Origin: Siphonodentalium dalli
Taxonomy: Eukaryota > Mollusca > Scaphopoda > Gadilida > Siphonodentaliidae
DNA length: 64,000 bases
Assembly: GCA_032622095.1 (NCBI GenBank)
Contig: CP136063.1
Coordinates: 274,281,426 to 274,345,425 of the forward strand
Reading direction: 5' to 3'
The notes under the pieces were generated by a model. It saw only the letters and a program-made list of their open reading frames with translations, did not search any database and was not told the origin of the DNA. The stretch's first letter is position 1. Every line of letters starts with the position of its first letter. Made by a program: the position numbers and the translations under genes. Positions 48,607 through 59,321 of the stretch are shown here, one piece after another.

Positions 48607-50384
48607 TCAATATTTTTTTCAACGTTTAAAAAAAAAAATTGTTTAAATTAAAATGATTAAACGAACAAATTGTGCTAAAAGTGCACAAAGAGGCTGCGGT
48701 TGAATAAAGGCTCCCAGAGAAAGAGTGTGTCTAAGATCAAAATTTATCACACAGTAGCCCCTAAATCCGATCTCATATTTTTTAGTAAGACACACATGTA
48801 TAATTCCCATGCGCAGTGGCGTAAGAGCTCCGTTCAATGATGTCGATATCAATGCCAGAACTTTATTATTATGTTAATTAGAATATAATTATGATATTCA
48901 ATTTGTGTTGTGTTATTTAGTGTTGACTGTGAGATAAACATTGGTGATAATGGTGGTTGAACAATTTTGTCAGCAAGAAAAGACGCATTCAAAATGGAAC
49001 TATATTTTTTCTTGAAGGTTTATTTGGTTGTGGTAAAGAAATAAAAAAAAAAAATTTAACCCCAGGCATTTCGAGATCGTTTTCCTTGCTAAAATGCGAT
49101 TATGTGATAGAATGGATCTCGAATTCATCCAATTTATTTACAAAATTTATGAACCTTGTCCACAAATTTTTTATTTGAGTCGAGCTTTAGCTCGGTTAAT
49201 AAATTTCATATAAAATTGCGACTCATTAGAGTTCCTCTATGTATGCACTTAGTGCACAAATGGGCTGCAGGCCGATCTGACACTAAATATGGAGCCAGTT
49301 TCAGCCACATAATAAAATAACATGAATTTTTATTGTGTAATGGCATAAATATTTATTCAGAACACTTATCAAATAAGTGCCTGGCAACATTGCCCAATTT
49401 ACAATTCAATATGAAAACTGAGAAGACTGGCACTATGAAGATTACAACAGTCGGTACTTGTCAAATTTACTTCCAAATAAATAGTTAGAATCATACACTC
49501 AGCTTAGAAATTAAAGTGTTCACAGTGACATACATACATATTCTTGATTCAATTAATTTGAAGGCAGAGTATTAAATCTGCAAGGAACAACCAACCCAAT
49601 TTGAGCAAACCTGATATGAGATTCATGTGTTGACATTTAATATGTGCACCACATGTGTACATGTGTTGGAAGACATATAAAATGTATAACACTGACATTC
49701 ATCAGAAGATTTATTTGAATTAAGTGAATGTTATCTGGAACTAAATTCTACAGGTAGTTCATACTAACATTTAAATGTTAAAATAGTAGGATAAATTATA
49801 AAAAGGGTACAAAAGGTTTTAGATACCAGTCAGGTAAGCTTAATGAAACTGTCCAATTTTGTCCTTATCAGAAGCAGAACCCACCCCATGATATCTTGTT
49901 ATAAAATAATAAATAGTGGGTAAAATATTTCAACTGGGAGCCCCTTCTCTTGATTTATATTGGTCTATAATTATATATTCATTTTGGTATTTATAATTGG
50001 TTTTGGAAAACAAATTAAATGTCATTGAAAAAATATGCAACCAACCCGCCATCCCCCTCCCCTCATCTTGGCATATCCCTGCGAGAATAGGACATGTGGG
50101 ATGATTTATTTGGATGCCTGACTACTAACTCTGACATGCATTTCAACACCCACCTCCATGTTCTATTTGAGTAAGTACATGTGTGCCCCACTATTATGAG
50201 TACACATGGACATATAAATAAAGACTTTGAAAATAAAAAATATTCTAGTATGTCACTGAGTATGTGGGTTAATACTACACATGTAACCTCTGTCAAACAA
50301 GTATTTAATTTAGAGTAAATAGTGGGTTCAACTTTACTCCTGCCACCAATAGACCAGGCATTGTTTCTGCTGGATCTGCCAAAG
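48607..50384. other. Gene-free tract
   Basis: No gene recognised. A block near 49420-49460 is related to 24470-24515. Frames are short and AT-rich. Confidence 0.4.
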
Positions 50385-50680
50385 TCACCCAAGGACCAAA
50401 TATATACTAAATATGTCAGATGGTTCTTGAGAAGAAATCGTTTTTAGAATTACTATGGAGGGAAAGAGTTTTGGCCCTGGCTTCACAGCTATTTGACCCA
50501 GTGAGCTCATTTGAACAAATCTGAAAGTGGATCACCTAGGGAACATCCACACCAAATATGAACCCATTCGGTCCTATGGATCTGGAGAAGATGTTCAAAG
50601 AATTGTTGAAGGACGGATGGACAGATGGACGGACGGATGACTATAGCGCCACCAGAGACTTCACATTAAGTGAGCTCAAA
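50385..50680 (+). mobile_element. Family D tandem-repeat element, decayed
   Basis: Monomer landmarks GGAAAGAGTTTTGGCCCTGG, CATTTGAACAAATCTGAA and CACCAAATATGAACCCATTC are followed by GGACGGATGGACAGATGGAC and a decayed right end, TAGCGCCACC..AAGTGAGCT. It is homologous to 35335-35727. Confidence 0.75.
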
Positions 50681-51345
50681 TCCACATCACTTTATCATAT
50701 ACTATCCTTAACAACCTAATTGACAATACATTTTTTGTATAATTGCAACCACTTTTTTGCTTTTTGTGATAACTGATTTTTTTGCCAATGTCACTAGAGT
50801 ATAATAGTAAATGCAGCTTTAAATCATTACCTTTGTTAAGATTCATATCCTTTTGTTCTCGTCCAATAGTTCATTTGAAAAGTTATGGTCCAATTTCTGT
50901 TCACATTGGGATATAGCTACGATATCTAAAAATAAAATATACAGGTAATTTATAATCACCCAGAATAAATTGGTATGTACCACAATATTGTGATAGACTG
51001 TTTGTCTATATGACATTGGATTATCAACTTGAAAGTGTACTGCTGCAATCTTTTTAAACTGATTTTGTCCATACTTTGCTTAAATTTAAGTAAGGTTCTG
51101 CAAATATCAAATTTCGGATTGAATATTTAAAAACAACTTGTGTTAAACCAAATTGCCATTCATGGAAATTAACGAGAGTATGAGAAATGATATAAGATTA
51201 ACATGAGTGAATTATAGATCACCACAAAGTCTTGGGTCATTAAAGAAGCATGTTTATATTGTGGACACTCTTTGATTCAGAAATTCAATCCAGTCCAGTA
51301 AATTAACTGTTGCAAATAACTTATGAAGCGGACCATTACGAGTAT
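50681..51345. other. Gene-free tract
   Basis: No gene, RNA or array is recognised in this AT-rich stretch. Confidence 0.4.
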
Positions 51346-52641
51346 AACAAGAGGCCGATCACGATCGGCAGATGTTAACCCATCCCTTGGCGATAAAAAT
51401 TTAATATGATCGGATAAATGAGAGTTTTGGTGTTGAATTATAGAGTATACTGTTATGTACTATTATAGACAAATGTACATAATATAAATTATTGGAATTT
51501 ATGGGTCACTGGCATTTATATAAGAGAATGCACTGGTACAGGATCTGTAATGCTAAACCGCCACAGCCAGCAAGCCCATGGGTTAAATGGTAGGTGTGAC
51601 CTGGACATGGAATACTTGGGTTAAGAGAGTCCAATTTAAGTTTACAATAACAATGTGTCCTAGTATACAGATAAACAACCTCACCACTGACCCATTAATA
51701 TCAATTATATAGCAGAGCAGTCAAAATATCACAGGAATTGTTTATGTTGAACACTGACCTCTCTATTGAACCAATAACAATTATAATGATATCAGACCAT
51801 CTGAAGATATAACTCTGCAGCACAGATGTCCAAGTCTACTGTTAATATCATGTGATGTTTATCGTTGAATCTTTATTTTAAATTAGATGCCATAGCCTTA
51901 TGTATCAGATTATTTGCACATTGGCATAAGAGACATCAGAAAATAATATAGCCTTATCAATAGTTAAGTAGTCCAAAGGCAATTGGTGATTTGGATTTAA
52001 TGTTTCTCCAAACAGATTTACCAGTACATAACACAAGATTTTGGACCGATTTAATCAAATTTGGTGTGGTGATTTGGGGTACTCTTGGAGTGTTAGTTTT
52101 TGAATTTTTTTTAAACTTGTTTAAAACAATTAAAGGGACATATTGGAAATCTTTTTATCATAATCATCAATATCTAAATGAAAACAAATGTCAATAACAT
52201 TTTTTTTTTATTATTATTATTATTATAAAAGTTAAAAATAAATTAAAAAAAACTTTGGTTTTTTTTTCAATTTTTTTTCGAAAAAGGGTCATAACTCCTT
52301 TAAAATTAATCGGATCAAATATTCGAATATTCGAACTCGATCTGTATTTTGGGCTGTGAAACTCACATACCAAATTTGGTTCCAATCAGATGTTTGAGTT
52401 ATGGCAGAATGCGTGAATTCTAAGTTGAAAAAGGGCCATAACTCTGTAATAAAATCTCGGATCAAACCCAAATTTGGTTTCGATCGGATAGAAAATGTTT
52501 GAGTTATCGCATTACTCGTAAAGTGTCTACGGACAGACAGACGGCTAGACAGACAGACAGACAGACAGACGGACGAACGACGAGTGGTCAATCCGGGCAA
52601 CGACACTATGTTTACCATACTATGGAATGGGTAAACATAAA
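51346..52641 (+). mobile_element. Family C element with unrelated middle
   Basis: The left end is AACAAGAG followed by the hairpin GCCGATC-AC-GATCGGC (51354-51369) and AGATGTTAACCC. After about 51400 the sequence is not monomeric until 52280, where family C monomers (AAAGGGTCATAACTC, CTGTATTTTGGGCTG, CACATACCAAATTTGG) lead to GACAGACAGACAGACGG and a right hairpin at about 52608-52638. The middle is either decayed or inserted. Confidence 0.7.
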
Positions 52642-53145
52642 AATGAGATATCCTATAGAGTATAGTGCTTGTGTAGAGAGTTAGGAAATCAAATAGATGT
52701 ACAACAGAATTTCAAAGATCCATCATGTTACCTTCATGTATGTGCCTTCACATTAATCTCTATTTAAATAATTACTGTTGAACAAATAAATAAAAACAAA
52801 AACAATTGATTAAACTTTACTGTTTTTGATACCAAACATTTTCACTCAGGAAAATAAACATTTGTCTACTTTCCTCAATGAGATAATTGTTTTTGTGCAC
52901 TCAAATCACGAGATATCCTCTTAAATTTTTAATATACATGTGGTTGATGTCAGCGTCAATAAATTTGTTACCAATTGTTGTGCTCTTCGACAACTCTAGT
53001 CCACAGCATTAGATTCCTTGTGTCAAAGAAATGCCTATATATATAAGTGGTATATTTCTGCACCAATTCAAAAAATGTTTCTGTATCTATTACATTGAGA
53101 ATAAAAAATCACTGAGTTCATGTTTATGTGTGAAAAGATACAAGA
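52642..53145. other. Gene-free tract
   Basis: Nothing is recognised in this AT-rich stretch. Confidence 0.4.
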
Positions 53146-53746
53146 TCTAATATATATTTTGGGACTTCTGTCTGTTTGTTTGTTAGATATGGCCGGGAAA
53201 ACTGCCTGACGGATTTTGAGGAAATTTGATACCTAGGATTACTTTTGTCCGGGGAATATTTTGGACGGGTCCCTGACCTGACCTTCAAAAATGTATATAC
53301 AAGGTCAAATCGGGACGGATTTAGACGAAATTTGATACCTATAGGTACATGTACCTTTATCCCGGGAGTCTTTTGAACGGGTCAAATCGTGACCCCGACC
53401 TGATCTTGACCTTCAAAGTTCAATTCAAGGTCAAATTGGGTAAAACGGACAAATTTTGATGAATTTGAGACCTAGGGGTACTTTTGTTCGAGGAGTGTTT
53501 TGGACGGGTCAAATCGTGACCCCGACCTGACCTTCAAAATGCTCAATTCAAGATCAAATCGCGATTTTTGACGGCATTTTGACGAAATTTGGTAGCTACG
53601 GTTACATTTGTCCGAGGATTGTTTTGGATGGGTCGAATCGTGACCCCGACCTGGACCTTCAAAATGATCAATTCAAGGTCAAATCGCGCATTTGGCCAGA
53701 AAGCAGAGGGGGAAACAGCCCGGACGAAGTCGGGTCCACCAGCTAG
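53146..53746 (+). mobile_element. Non-autonomous Helitron with both termini
   Basis: The 5' end is TCTAATATATATTTTGGG preceded by A. The 3' end is CTAG followed by T, with the short hairpin CCCGGAC-GAA-GTCGGG eight bases upstream. TC start, CTRR end, subterminal hairpin and A/T target are the Helitron hallmarks. The interior is about four degenerate units of about 110-130 bp (GAAATTTGATACCTAGG, GTTTTGGACGGGTCAAATCG, GACCCCGACCTGACCTTCAA). It encodes no Rep/helicase. Confidence 0.85.
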
Positions 53747-53918
53747 TATGATATAATTCCCAGTTAGGCAGGATGTGTGATGAAGATATCCAGGCAGCCG
53801 TGATAAAACAGTAATTTGTTTATTTTTGCAACTTTTCAACTAACAACTCTGAGAAAAAGTTGTTCAACCTGTGATAATAACAAACAAAATCCAGGGATTC
53901 CAGGGATACCATTAAGTA

Positions 53919-54509
53919 CAGTTAAACTTCGTTAAGTCGATCGTCGGTAACGCGAATACCCCACTTAAGTCGAAGCCATCCCCTGGTCCCGGCTGAGCTT
54001 GTGAGCAAAGCCATTAGAATAATTACGGTTAAGTCGAAGGTGGATAAGTCGAAATTCCGCTTAAGTCGAAACGAAATTTAGTTCCACCAGCCAGATTATA
54101 ACACTAATTACTATGGTTAAGTCTTTATTTATCCTAATGCATTGTTTATTTAACATATTAACGAGGTGTGGGGATCAATTTCCCCTGTGAGGATTAGTAG
54201 TGTTGACAGGCGAAATGAAAACCATATTTAAACGGCCTGATACAGAGAATAATTTCATTCAGTCATGTCTTCCCAAAACGAAAACAATGTTCCAAACGAA
54301 GAAATGCTATTGACAAGAAGGCTGAACTCAATTAGAATGTTCTCGATGCCATGACACTGATGCAGCAATCGTGGGCCATATCGGATCGATATGAATTCAA
54401 CTGGTTGGAATTTGTGGTCACCAAATGGTCAAACCAGTTAAGTCGAACACTCGGATAACTCGAAGTAATCCAACGGTCCCTTGCAATTCGACTTAACGAA
54501 GTTTAACTG
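53919..54509. mobile_element. 591-bp pogo/Tigger-like element with TA duplication
   Basis: Terminal inverted repeats start CAGTTAAACTTCGTTAAGTC, identical for 22 bp, with TA on both sides (53917-53918 and 54510-54511). Subterminal TTAAGTCGAA motifs repeat in both halves. An ATG at 54265 opens a short frame (MSSQNENN...), and a later frame reads VLDAMTLMQQSWAISD, reminiscent of the C-terminal part of Tigger transposases. It is probably an internally deleted copy. Confidence 0.85.
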
Positions 54510-54794
54510 TATAAATACTCCCATCCAAGGATGACAAAACTAGGGTTGTGTGGAGTAATGATCCCTGATACATACTAAACATAGCTATCTTAACCGATGG
54601 GGGGAGACTGGAATATAATCGAACTATAAGTGACCCCAACCAAATTGCCAAGGTCATACTCGGAGAGGCCGCGACCTATGAGTGATGCAATACTAGCCAC
54701 AAAGGAAAGAAGTTCTTATGTAATAATTCCCAGTTTACCCATGGGTCAGTACAGACAAAGAGATGCACTAATGACGGCTACCAGTCATTAGCGA

Positions 54795-54802
54795 TATATA
54801 AA
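54795..54802 (+). promoter_or_regulatory. LTR TATA box
   Basis: TATATAAA lies 246 bp into the LTR and about 185 bp before AATAAA, a normal U3/R arrangement. Function is inferred from position. Confidence 0.5.
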
Positions 54803-54980
54803 CCAGACATTAATCTACTCTTCAATTAGTTTCGGCACTTCAAACTAATTGGCAGGCATCAACATCAGGTCGCTAATTAATAAGCGACGCTTTCGGTCGT
54901 TCTATGACATCTATGATTGATTCACAATTATGTATCATTTACCATCACAAGCTGTTGACCATACATTGATATTAGATGTG

Positions 54981-54986
54981 AATAAA
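54981..54986 (+). terminator. LTR polyadenylation signal
   Basis: AATAAA in the putative R region of the 5' LTR. The matching signal in the 3' LTR is beyond the window. Confidence 0.45.
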
Positions 54987-55084
54987 TGATATACAAGAAC
55001 TGACTTCATTCTTCCACATAGATGAAATGATGCCGTTAGCAGTTCTGCGTCTCACTACTACACAACTTGAAGTCTCGGCCACTA

Positions 55085-55345
55085 AACGATCAAAACCAAA
55101 GAAGAATACAGAAGATTGCTGCCAAAACAAAGAAAAATACAGAAGATAGCAGCCAACCCAAAAAGAAAAAACTTTATAAAATTGCTACAGAAGATTGCTG
55201 CCATAACAAAGAAAATACAGAAGATAGCAGCCAAACCAAAGAGAAAAAAACTTTATAAAATTGCTACAGAACATTGCTGCCAAAACAAAGAAAATACAGA
55301 AGATAGCAGCAAAAATAAAGACAACTTTATAAATTGCTTACGAAG
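55085..55345 (+). repeat. Leader tandem repeat, about 79-bp units
   Basis: Three units contain ACAGAAGATTGCTGCC, AAAACAAAGAAAATACAGAA, GATAGCAGCC and AACTTTATAAAATTGC. The lysine-rich frames of 63 and 113 codons across it are repeat translations. It lies between the LTR and gag, so it is probably part of the RNA leader. Confidence 0.7.
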
Positions 55346-55623
55346 ATCACAGCCAGAAGAAGATAACATAGACGAAAAAGAGAAGAAAAGACGAAAGAAT
55401 CAAAGACAAGCACAAATAGACAATTTGAACTCGACAGTTGTGATAGTTTATTCATAGGATTTGGTGAGTCAAACTTTTTCATTTTTGCCAGATGTGCGTT
55501 TTCACACCTTGTTAGAGGCGTGATTATTAACACCCAATTCCACCCTAAATTTTTTTCGCGTGGTATGGCCCTTGTCCCCAAACAATTTTCAAACAAAACA
55601 GATAGCAGATTTAATTAACTTTC

Positions 55624-55839
55624 ATGGAACCACCGCCATCCGAATCCGTGGAATATTCTAATCAAGATAGTTTATTTAATCGAACTTTCAATATGGAACG
55701 AGAATGCCACCTACACGCGGCCAGTAATCCAAACATGCAAGACATAAATGTACCAAATCCATCCTTTCAAATTCCGAGCGCACAAGACACACAGAAATAC
55801 CCTCATATCTCAATTAACGCGAGAAATAGGTCAATTTAA
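55624..55839 (+). CDS. Possible gag N-terminal frame
   Basis: This frame of 71 codons starts MEPPPSESVEYSNQ and overlaps the main gag frame by about 90 nt in another phase. It might be the original N terminus of Gag separated by a frameshift, or a short upstream ORF. Gag could instead start at an internal ATG of the main frame (for example 55841, MTMRETS). No domain is recognisable in it. Confidence 0.4.
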   Translation: MEPPPSESVEYSNQDSLFNRTFNMERECHLHAASNPNMQDINVPNPSFQIPSAQDTQKYPHISINARNRSI

Positions 55840-56830
55840 CATGACAATGCGTGAAACTTCTACCGCCACCCATTCACAGGCCACAGTATCTGCCATTATA
55901 GGCATGAACGCAATGGTTACATCATTTGATGGCAAACCATCAGAATTTTCAAATTGGATGCACGAAATTGAGAAATATTCCTCGACACTTGGGGCAGAGG
56001 ACGAAACAATAATTAAAATAGCGGCCCAGACAAGTCGTTCATCTGTTTCCGAATTCGTGCAACGATACATCAATGACAATACGGTTAACGGCAAACTAAC
56101 GGTCACATGGCCTGATTTGAAAGCGCAGTTGCGATCCCGTTTCAGCGCGATAAGTGACGCACCACAGGCTCTGGCCATGTTGCGAACATTAAAACAAACA
56201 CACCAGGAAACACTACCTATGTTTGCAGAGAGAATTCGATCACTCGCAAACACTGCCTGTATTAATGAAATAAATACACAGGCGGTACAAACACAATTGG
56301 TAACATTTTTTGCGGATGGAATACGCGATGACCATATCAAATATACCTTAATTAAAGATGACCCAACGTCGCTCGACCGTGCCACAGAGATCGCAATGAA
56401 ACAAATGAACATTAAACAGAGGTTCAAACGTCGCTATGGTGATAGAACATCGACGTCAAATGAACAACACCAAATACACGACTCCTTCCCACAACCCATG
56501 GAGGTTGACCATTTTAGGCGACGTCCCATACTATGGAGACCGCGCAATAATATATCTAATAGCTATGCAACTAACAAACCAATGCACCGCGCAAATCATC
56601 AGCAAAACCCCCCATTCAGAATGCCATCCAATTTTCAGAATACTAACTTTAATAAACAAAGCAATTACATCCGCCAGGATCGAGTAAACAATATAGACTA
56701 CAACTCAAACCGGCCAAACTTATCAAATAAAATGAAACGCCAGTTTTGCACACTATGTAAGATGAACAACCACGATATACGAAATTGCCGAAGACGCATA
56801 GCCAATAACAAACAATATTTAAACATGTAA
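55748..56830 (+). CDS. gag: Gag polyprotein (capsid and nucleocapsid)
   Basis: The frame encodes 360 residues. Residues 60-220 are helical and match the retrotransposon Gag pattern (FDGKPSEFSNWMHEIEKY, then LRTLKQTHQETLPMFAERIR, then QLVTFFADGI). A PMEVDHF motif comes at about 250. A single CCHC zinc knuckle at residues 334-347 (C-x2-C-x4-H-x4-C, starting CTLCKMNNH) would bind the element RNA. The true start may be 55841 or the upstream frame. A -1 frameshift heptamer sits three codons before the stop. Confidence 0.88.
   Translation: MYQIHPFKFRAHKTHRNTLISQLTREIGQFNMTMRETSTATHSQATVSAIIGMNAMVTSFDGKPSEFSNWMHEIEKYSSTLGAEDETIIKIAAQTSRSSVSEFVQRYINDNTVNGKLTVTWPDLKAQLRSRFSAISDAPQALAMLRTLKQTHQETLPMFAERIRSLANTACINEINTQAVQTQLVTFFADGIRDDHIKYTLIKDDPTSLDRATEIAMKQMNIKQRFKRRYGDRTSTSNEQHQIHDSFPQPMEVDHFRRRPILWRPRNNISNSYATNKPMHRANHQQNPPFRMPSNFQNTNFNKQSNYIRQDRVNNIDYNSNRPNLSNKMKRQFCTLCKMNNHDIRNCRRRIANNKQYLNM
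56818..56824 (+). promoter_or_regulatory. -1 ribosomal frameshift heptamer
   Basis: TTTAAAC is in the exact register T TTA AAC relative to the gag frame, nine bases before the end of the TAA. A -1 slip enters the frame of the following ORF with no stop in between. This heptamer is one of the strongest known slippery sites (coronaviruses use it). Confidence 0.75.
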
Positions 56831-56832
56831 GA

Positions 56833-57363
56833 ATGTCTTTGAAGAAGCCGCAAGGACATTCTAAAAATCATAATCATCATCATCATAATACATCATATCA
56901 CAGCGCGAGATACCAAAACAAAGCCTTATTCAAGGCACCCTCAAACGATAGGACCATAAATAAATGTGCACCTAATTACCAGAAGCTAAGCAATTCTGCA
57001 ATTAAACCAGCTGCCAATACCCTAAACACCAGAGCAGCACGTGTTACTATAAAAGAACAGAGACATCGTTCAGACCAGGCCAATAAATTGAAACCTAAAA
57101 CATCTTATCATGCTGATACGAACACGAACAAACACGTGCATTCTCCAATTATAAATAGAAATTCCGCTGGTCACGTTAGAACAGATATGAATAAACGATT
57201 ACGTAAGATCGTTCCCAAACAAAAGGACATTCATAGTGAAGTAAACACTAAAACTCGAAACCAACGACAAGCTAATCGAATTGCAACGGTTTACCAAAAT
57301 AATAATAATAACGAGCCGAGTAAAAACTGTCAAAGTATAAATAACCAGTCTGAACAGATGTAA
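56833..57363 (+). CDS. Basic ORF between gag and protease, unknown function
   Basis: 176 codons, very rich in N, K, R, Q and H, with a HNHHHHNT cluster near the start and no domain I recognise. It starts two bases after the gag stop and is in the -1 frame reached by the slippery heptamer, so it is most likely the Gag-Pro linker of a Gag-Pol fusion and not a separate protein. A single TAA (57361-57363) separates it from the protease, which is in the same frame. Confidence 0.55.
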   Translation: MSLKKPQGHSKNHNHHHHNTSYHSARYQNKALFKAPSNDRTINKCAPNYQKLSNSAIKPAANTLNTRAARVTIKEQRHRSDQANKLKPKTSYHADTNTNKHVHSPIINRNSAGHVRTDMNKRLRKIVPKQKDIHSEVNTKTRNQRQANRIATVYQNNNNNEPSKNCQSINNQSEQM

Positions 57364-58290
57364 TTGCATACATTACCTAAACTCAAATACCATGCAGAGA
57401 TTGCACAAGGACTGCAACAGCAAACGCCTTGTTCAACAATTATTAAAATTGGTAACCAACGCATTAGGGCATTACTTGACTCTGGGGCAAGTACAAGTTG
57501 CTTAAAATGTGACGTATATCGATCCCTTCCAAATAAGCCCCCGTTAATAAAAGAAAAAATAATTCTGACCTCAGCAACAGGCCAAAATATGCAAGTATAC
57601 GGCAGTATACATTTGCCCTTCAAAATTGGATCAATGTCATTAGTACATAAATTCTTTATATTACCCAACCTAGCAAGATCAGCGATATTTGGTCGCGATT
57701 TTTTAACAGACAAACATGTAAGACTCTATTTCGATTTGAATGCATTTAGAGTAGGCAACAAAACATTTCCCATGTTACAGGATTTACATATAGCATCATT
57801 GCTACGTTCGCGGCAAGATATCAAATTACCATCCCATTCATGTGCATTGGTGAACACAAAAATAATTGGTACACCAGACATGTATGAGACACCATATCTT
57901 GGAGTAAGTCACGCCGATATCGGCGTATTTAAGGATGAACCTAATGTGTCCATTATGGACGGGATAGTTTCTGCATCAAAACGAGATATACCGGTCATGA
58001 TCATGAATAATTCAGACTCGTATATGTCTATATTTAAAGGTAATATAGTTGCGAAAACACATGGCCTAAGTTCAGACCAGATCTGTCAAACAAAGGCTAA
58101 AGTACCCACCACAAATAAAATGAATGATTCTCAAGAAGTATTTAGTATAGAAAATCAAACAAAAATATCTAAGGCTGGCCAGAAACCATTCAAATGGGAC
58201 GATATATGTGCCCCGACCACCACAAAATTGAACTACTTGAACTGGTCTCCCAATATCAAGATGTGTTTACAAACGATCCAAATAAGGTAG
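57364..58290 (+). CDS. pol: Aspartic protease region of Pol
   Basis: Retropepsin signature ALLDSGAST with catalytic D39-S40-G41 (counted from 57364), followed by the second conserved element IFGRDFL. The protein would cut the Gag-Pol precursor. The frame has no ATG at its start and continues the upstream ORF after a TAA, so it needs readthrough or represents a broken copy. The C-terminal two-thirds is a spacer leading to RT. It overlaps the RT frame by about 100 nt. Confidence 0.85.
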   Translation: MHTLPKLKYHAEIAQGLQQQTPCSTIIKIGNQRIRALLDSGASTSCLKCDVYRSLPNKPPLIKEKIILTSATGQNMQVYGSIHLPFKIGSMSLVHKFFILPNLARSAIFGRDFLTDKHVRLYFDLNAFRVGNKTFPMLQDLHIASLLRSRQDIKLPSHSCALVNTKIIGTPDMYETPYLGVSHADIGVFKDEPNVSIMDGIVSASKRDIPVMIMNNSDSYMSIFKGNIVAKTHGLSSDQICQTKAKVPTTNKMNDSQEVFSIENQTKISKAGQKPFKWDDICAPTTTKLNYLNWSPNIKMCLQTIQIR

Positions 58291-59321
58291 GATTTTGCGA
58301 TAAAATAGTCATGCGTGTGGATACCAAACCAGATGCAGAACCTATCTTTTGTCGTGCGTATCCTACTCCATTACATAGACGCGAACACATGGAAAAAGCA
58401 CTTCAAAAATTATTAGATGCTGGTATTATAAAGAAAACTACAAACGCGAGTTGGTCATTCCCTGCCTTATTGATCCGTAAGGGAATCGTAGATCCTAATG
58501 GAAATCAAAATTATAGACTATGTATAGACCTGAGAAAGCTAAATAAAATCACCGTCCCATTACGATGGTACCTCCCCTCTTTTACCGAAGTTTCCAGCCG
58601 CCTCCAAAAATCCAAAGTTTTTTCCACAATCGACATTAGCCAAGCTTATCATGTTATCGGTGTTCTCAAAGAACATCAAGAAAAGTTAACTATGAACACA
58701 GATTTCGGATTGTTTTCTTTTACAAGGGCCCCATTTGGCTATTGCAACTCGAGCGCGACGTGTTTGACATTAATCCATAAAGCATTGGAAGGGGTAAGTT
58801 TTGTTGACAGCTTCGTCGACGATTTAATTTGTCACAGCGAAACGGAGGCCCTCCATAAACAGCACCTAAAAATAGTATTTGAACGACTCAGAGAGTATGG
58901 ATTAGTAGCACGATTAACAAAGTTCAAATTTTATATGAAAGAAGTAAACTTTTTAGGGCATATCGTATCACAAAATGGAACCCGCCCAGATCCCGCCAAA
59001 GTTAAAGCCATACAAGATGTGCCAGCCCCAACATCATTGAAAGACGTCCGTAGAGTATTAGGGATTTTTAATTTTTATCGGAACTATTGTAAAGATTTCT
59101 CCGACACTGCTGCATCATTAATTAAATTAACTGCTCGTTACGCAAAATTTGCATGGTCCGAAGAATGTCAAAATGCTTTTGATACACTAAAACAAAATTT
59201 GCTTAAAGTACCTACTCTGGCCTACCCTGATAGGAACAGGAAAATGATCTTATATTGCGATGCATCAATGCATTCAGTGGGGGGATCATTAGTCCAGCCA
59301 TACCCAGAAAACAAATTATAA
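58173..59321 (+). CDS. pol: Reverse transcriptase plus start of RNase H
   Basis: Counting from the ATG at 58194, the RT motifs are in order: RLCIDLRKLN (108-117), FSTIDISQAYH with catalytic D147, FTRAPFGYCNS (176-186) and FVDD with D209-D210. The thumb/connection reads FLGHIVSQNG (253-262) and DVRRVLGIFNFYRNY. RNase H begins with ILYCDAS (first catalytic D356). A TAA at 59319-59321 then cuts the domain. FVDD replaces the more usual Y(I/L/V/M)DD; the two metal-binding aspartates are kept. The frame is -1 to the protease, but I found no good slippery site in the overlap. Confidence 0.9.
   Translation, partial: GWPETIQMGRYMCPDHHKIELLELVSQYQDVFTNDPNKVGFCDKIVMRVDTKPDAEPIFCRAYPTPLHRREHMEKALQKLLDAGIIKKTTNASWSFPALLIRKGIVDPNGNQNYRLCIDLRKLNKITVPLRWYLPSFTEVSSRLQKSKVFSTIDISQAYHVIGVLKEHQEKLTMNTDFGLFSFTRAPFGYCNSSATCLTLIHKALEGVSFVDSFVDDLICHSETEALHKQHLKIVFERLREYGLVARLTKFKFYMKEVNFLGHIVSQNGTRPDPAKVKAIQDVPAPTSLKDVRRVLGIFNFYRNYCKDFSDTAASLIKLTARYAKFAWSEECQNAFDTLKQNLLKVPTLAYPDRNRKMILYCDASMHSVGGSLVQPYPENKL

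Larger units (their letters stand above)
54549..55064 (+). repeat. 5' LTR (right border uncertain)
   Basis: It starts TGTGGAGTAATGATCCCTGA. The border at 55064 (..CTACTACACA) is a guess from the TG..CA rule and from the poly(A) signal about 80 bp earlier; no tRNA-complementary TGG follows directly, so the LTR could extend further. Confidence 0.6.

Noticed and set aside
54100-54400. Coding pogo transposase in the TA-flanked element
   Set aside because: Only short frames reminiscent of the C-terminal part; no DDE core or helix-turn-helix region remains.
55067-55457. Lysine-rich frames upstream of gag
   Set aside because: They read through the 79-bp leader tandem repeat in two frames; probably untranslated leader.
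55462-55475. TGGTGAGTC as tRNA primer-binding site
   Set aside because: It lies 400 bp past the likely LTR end with no adjoining CA and matches no tRNA tail that I can name.
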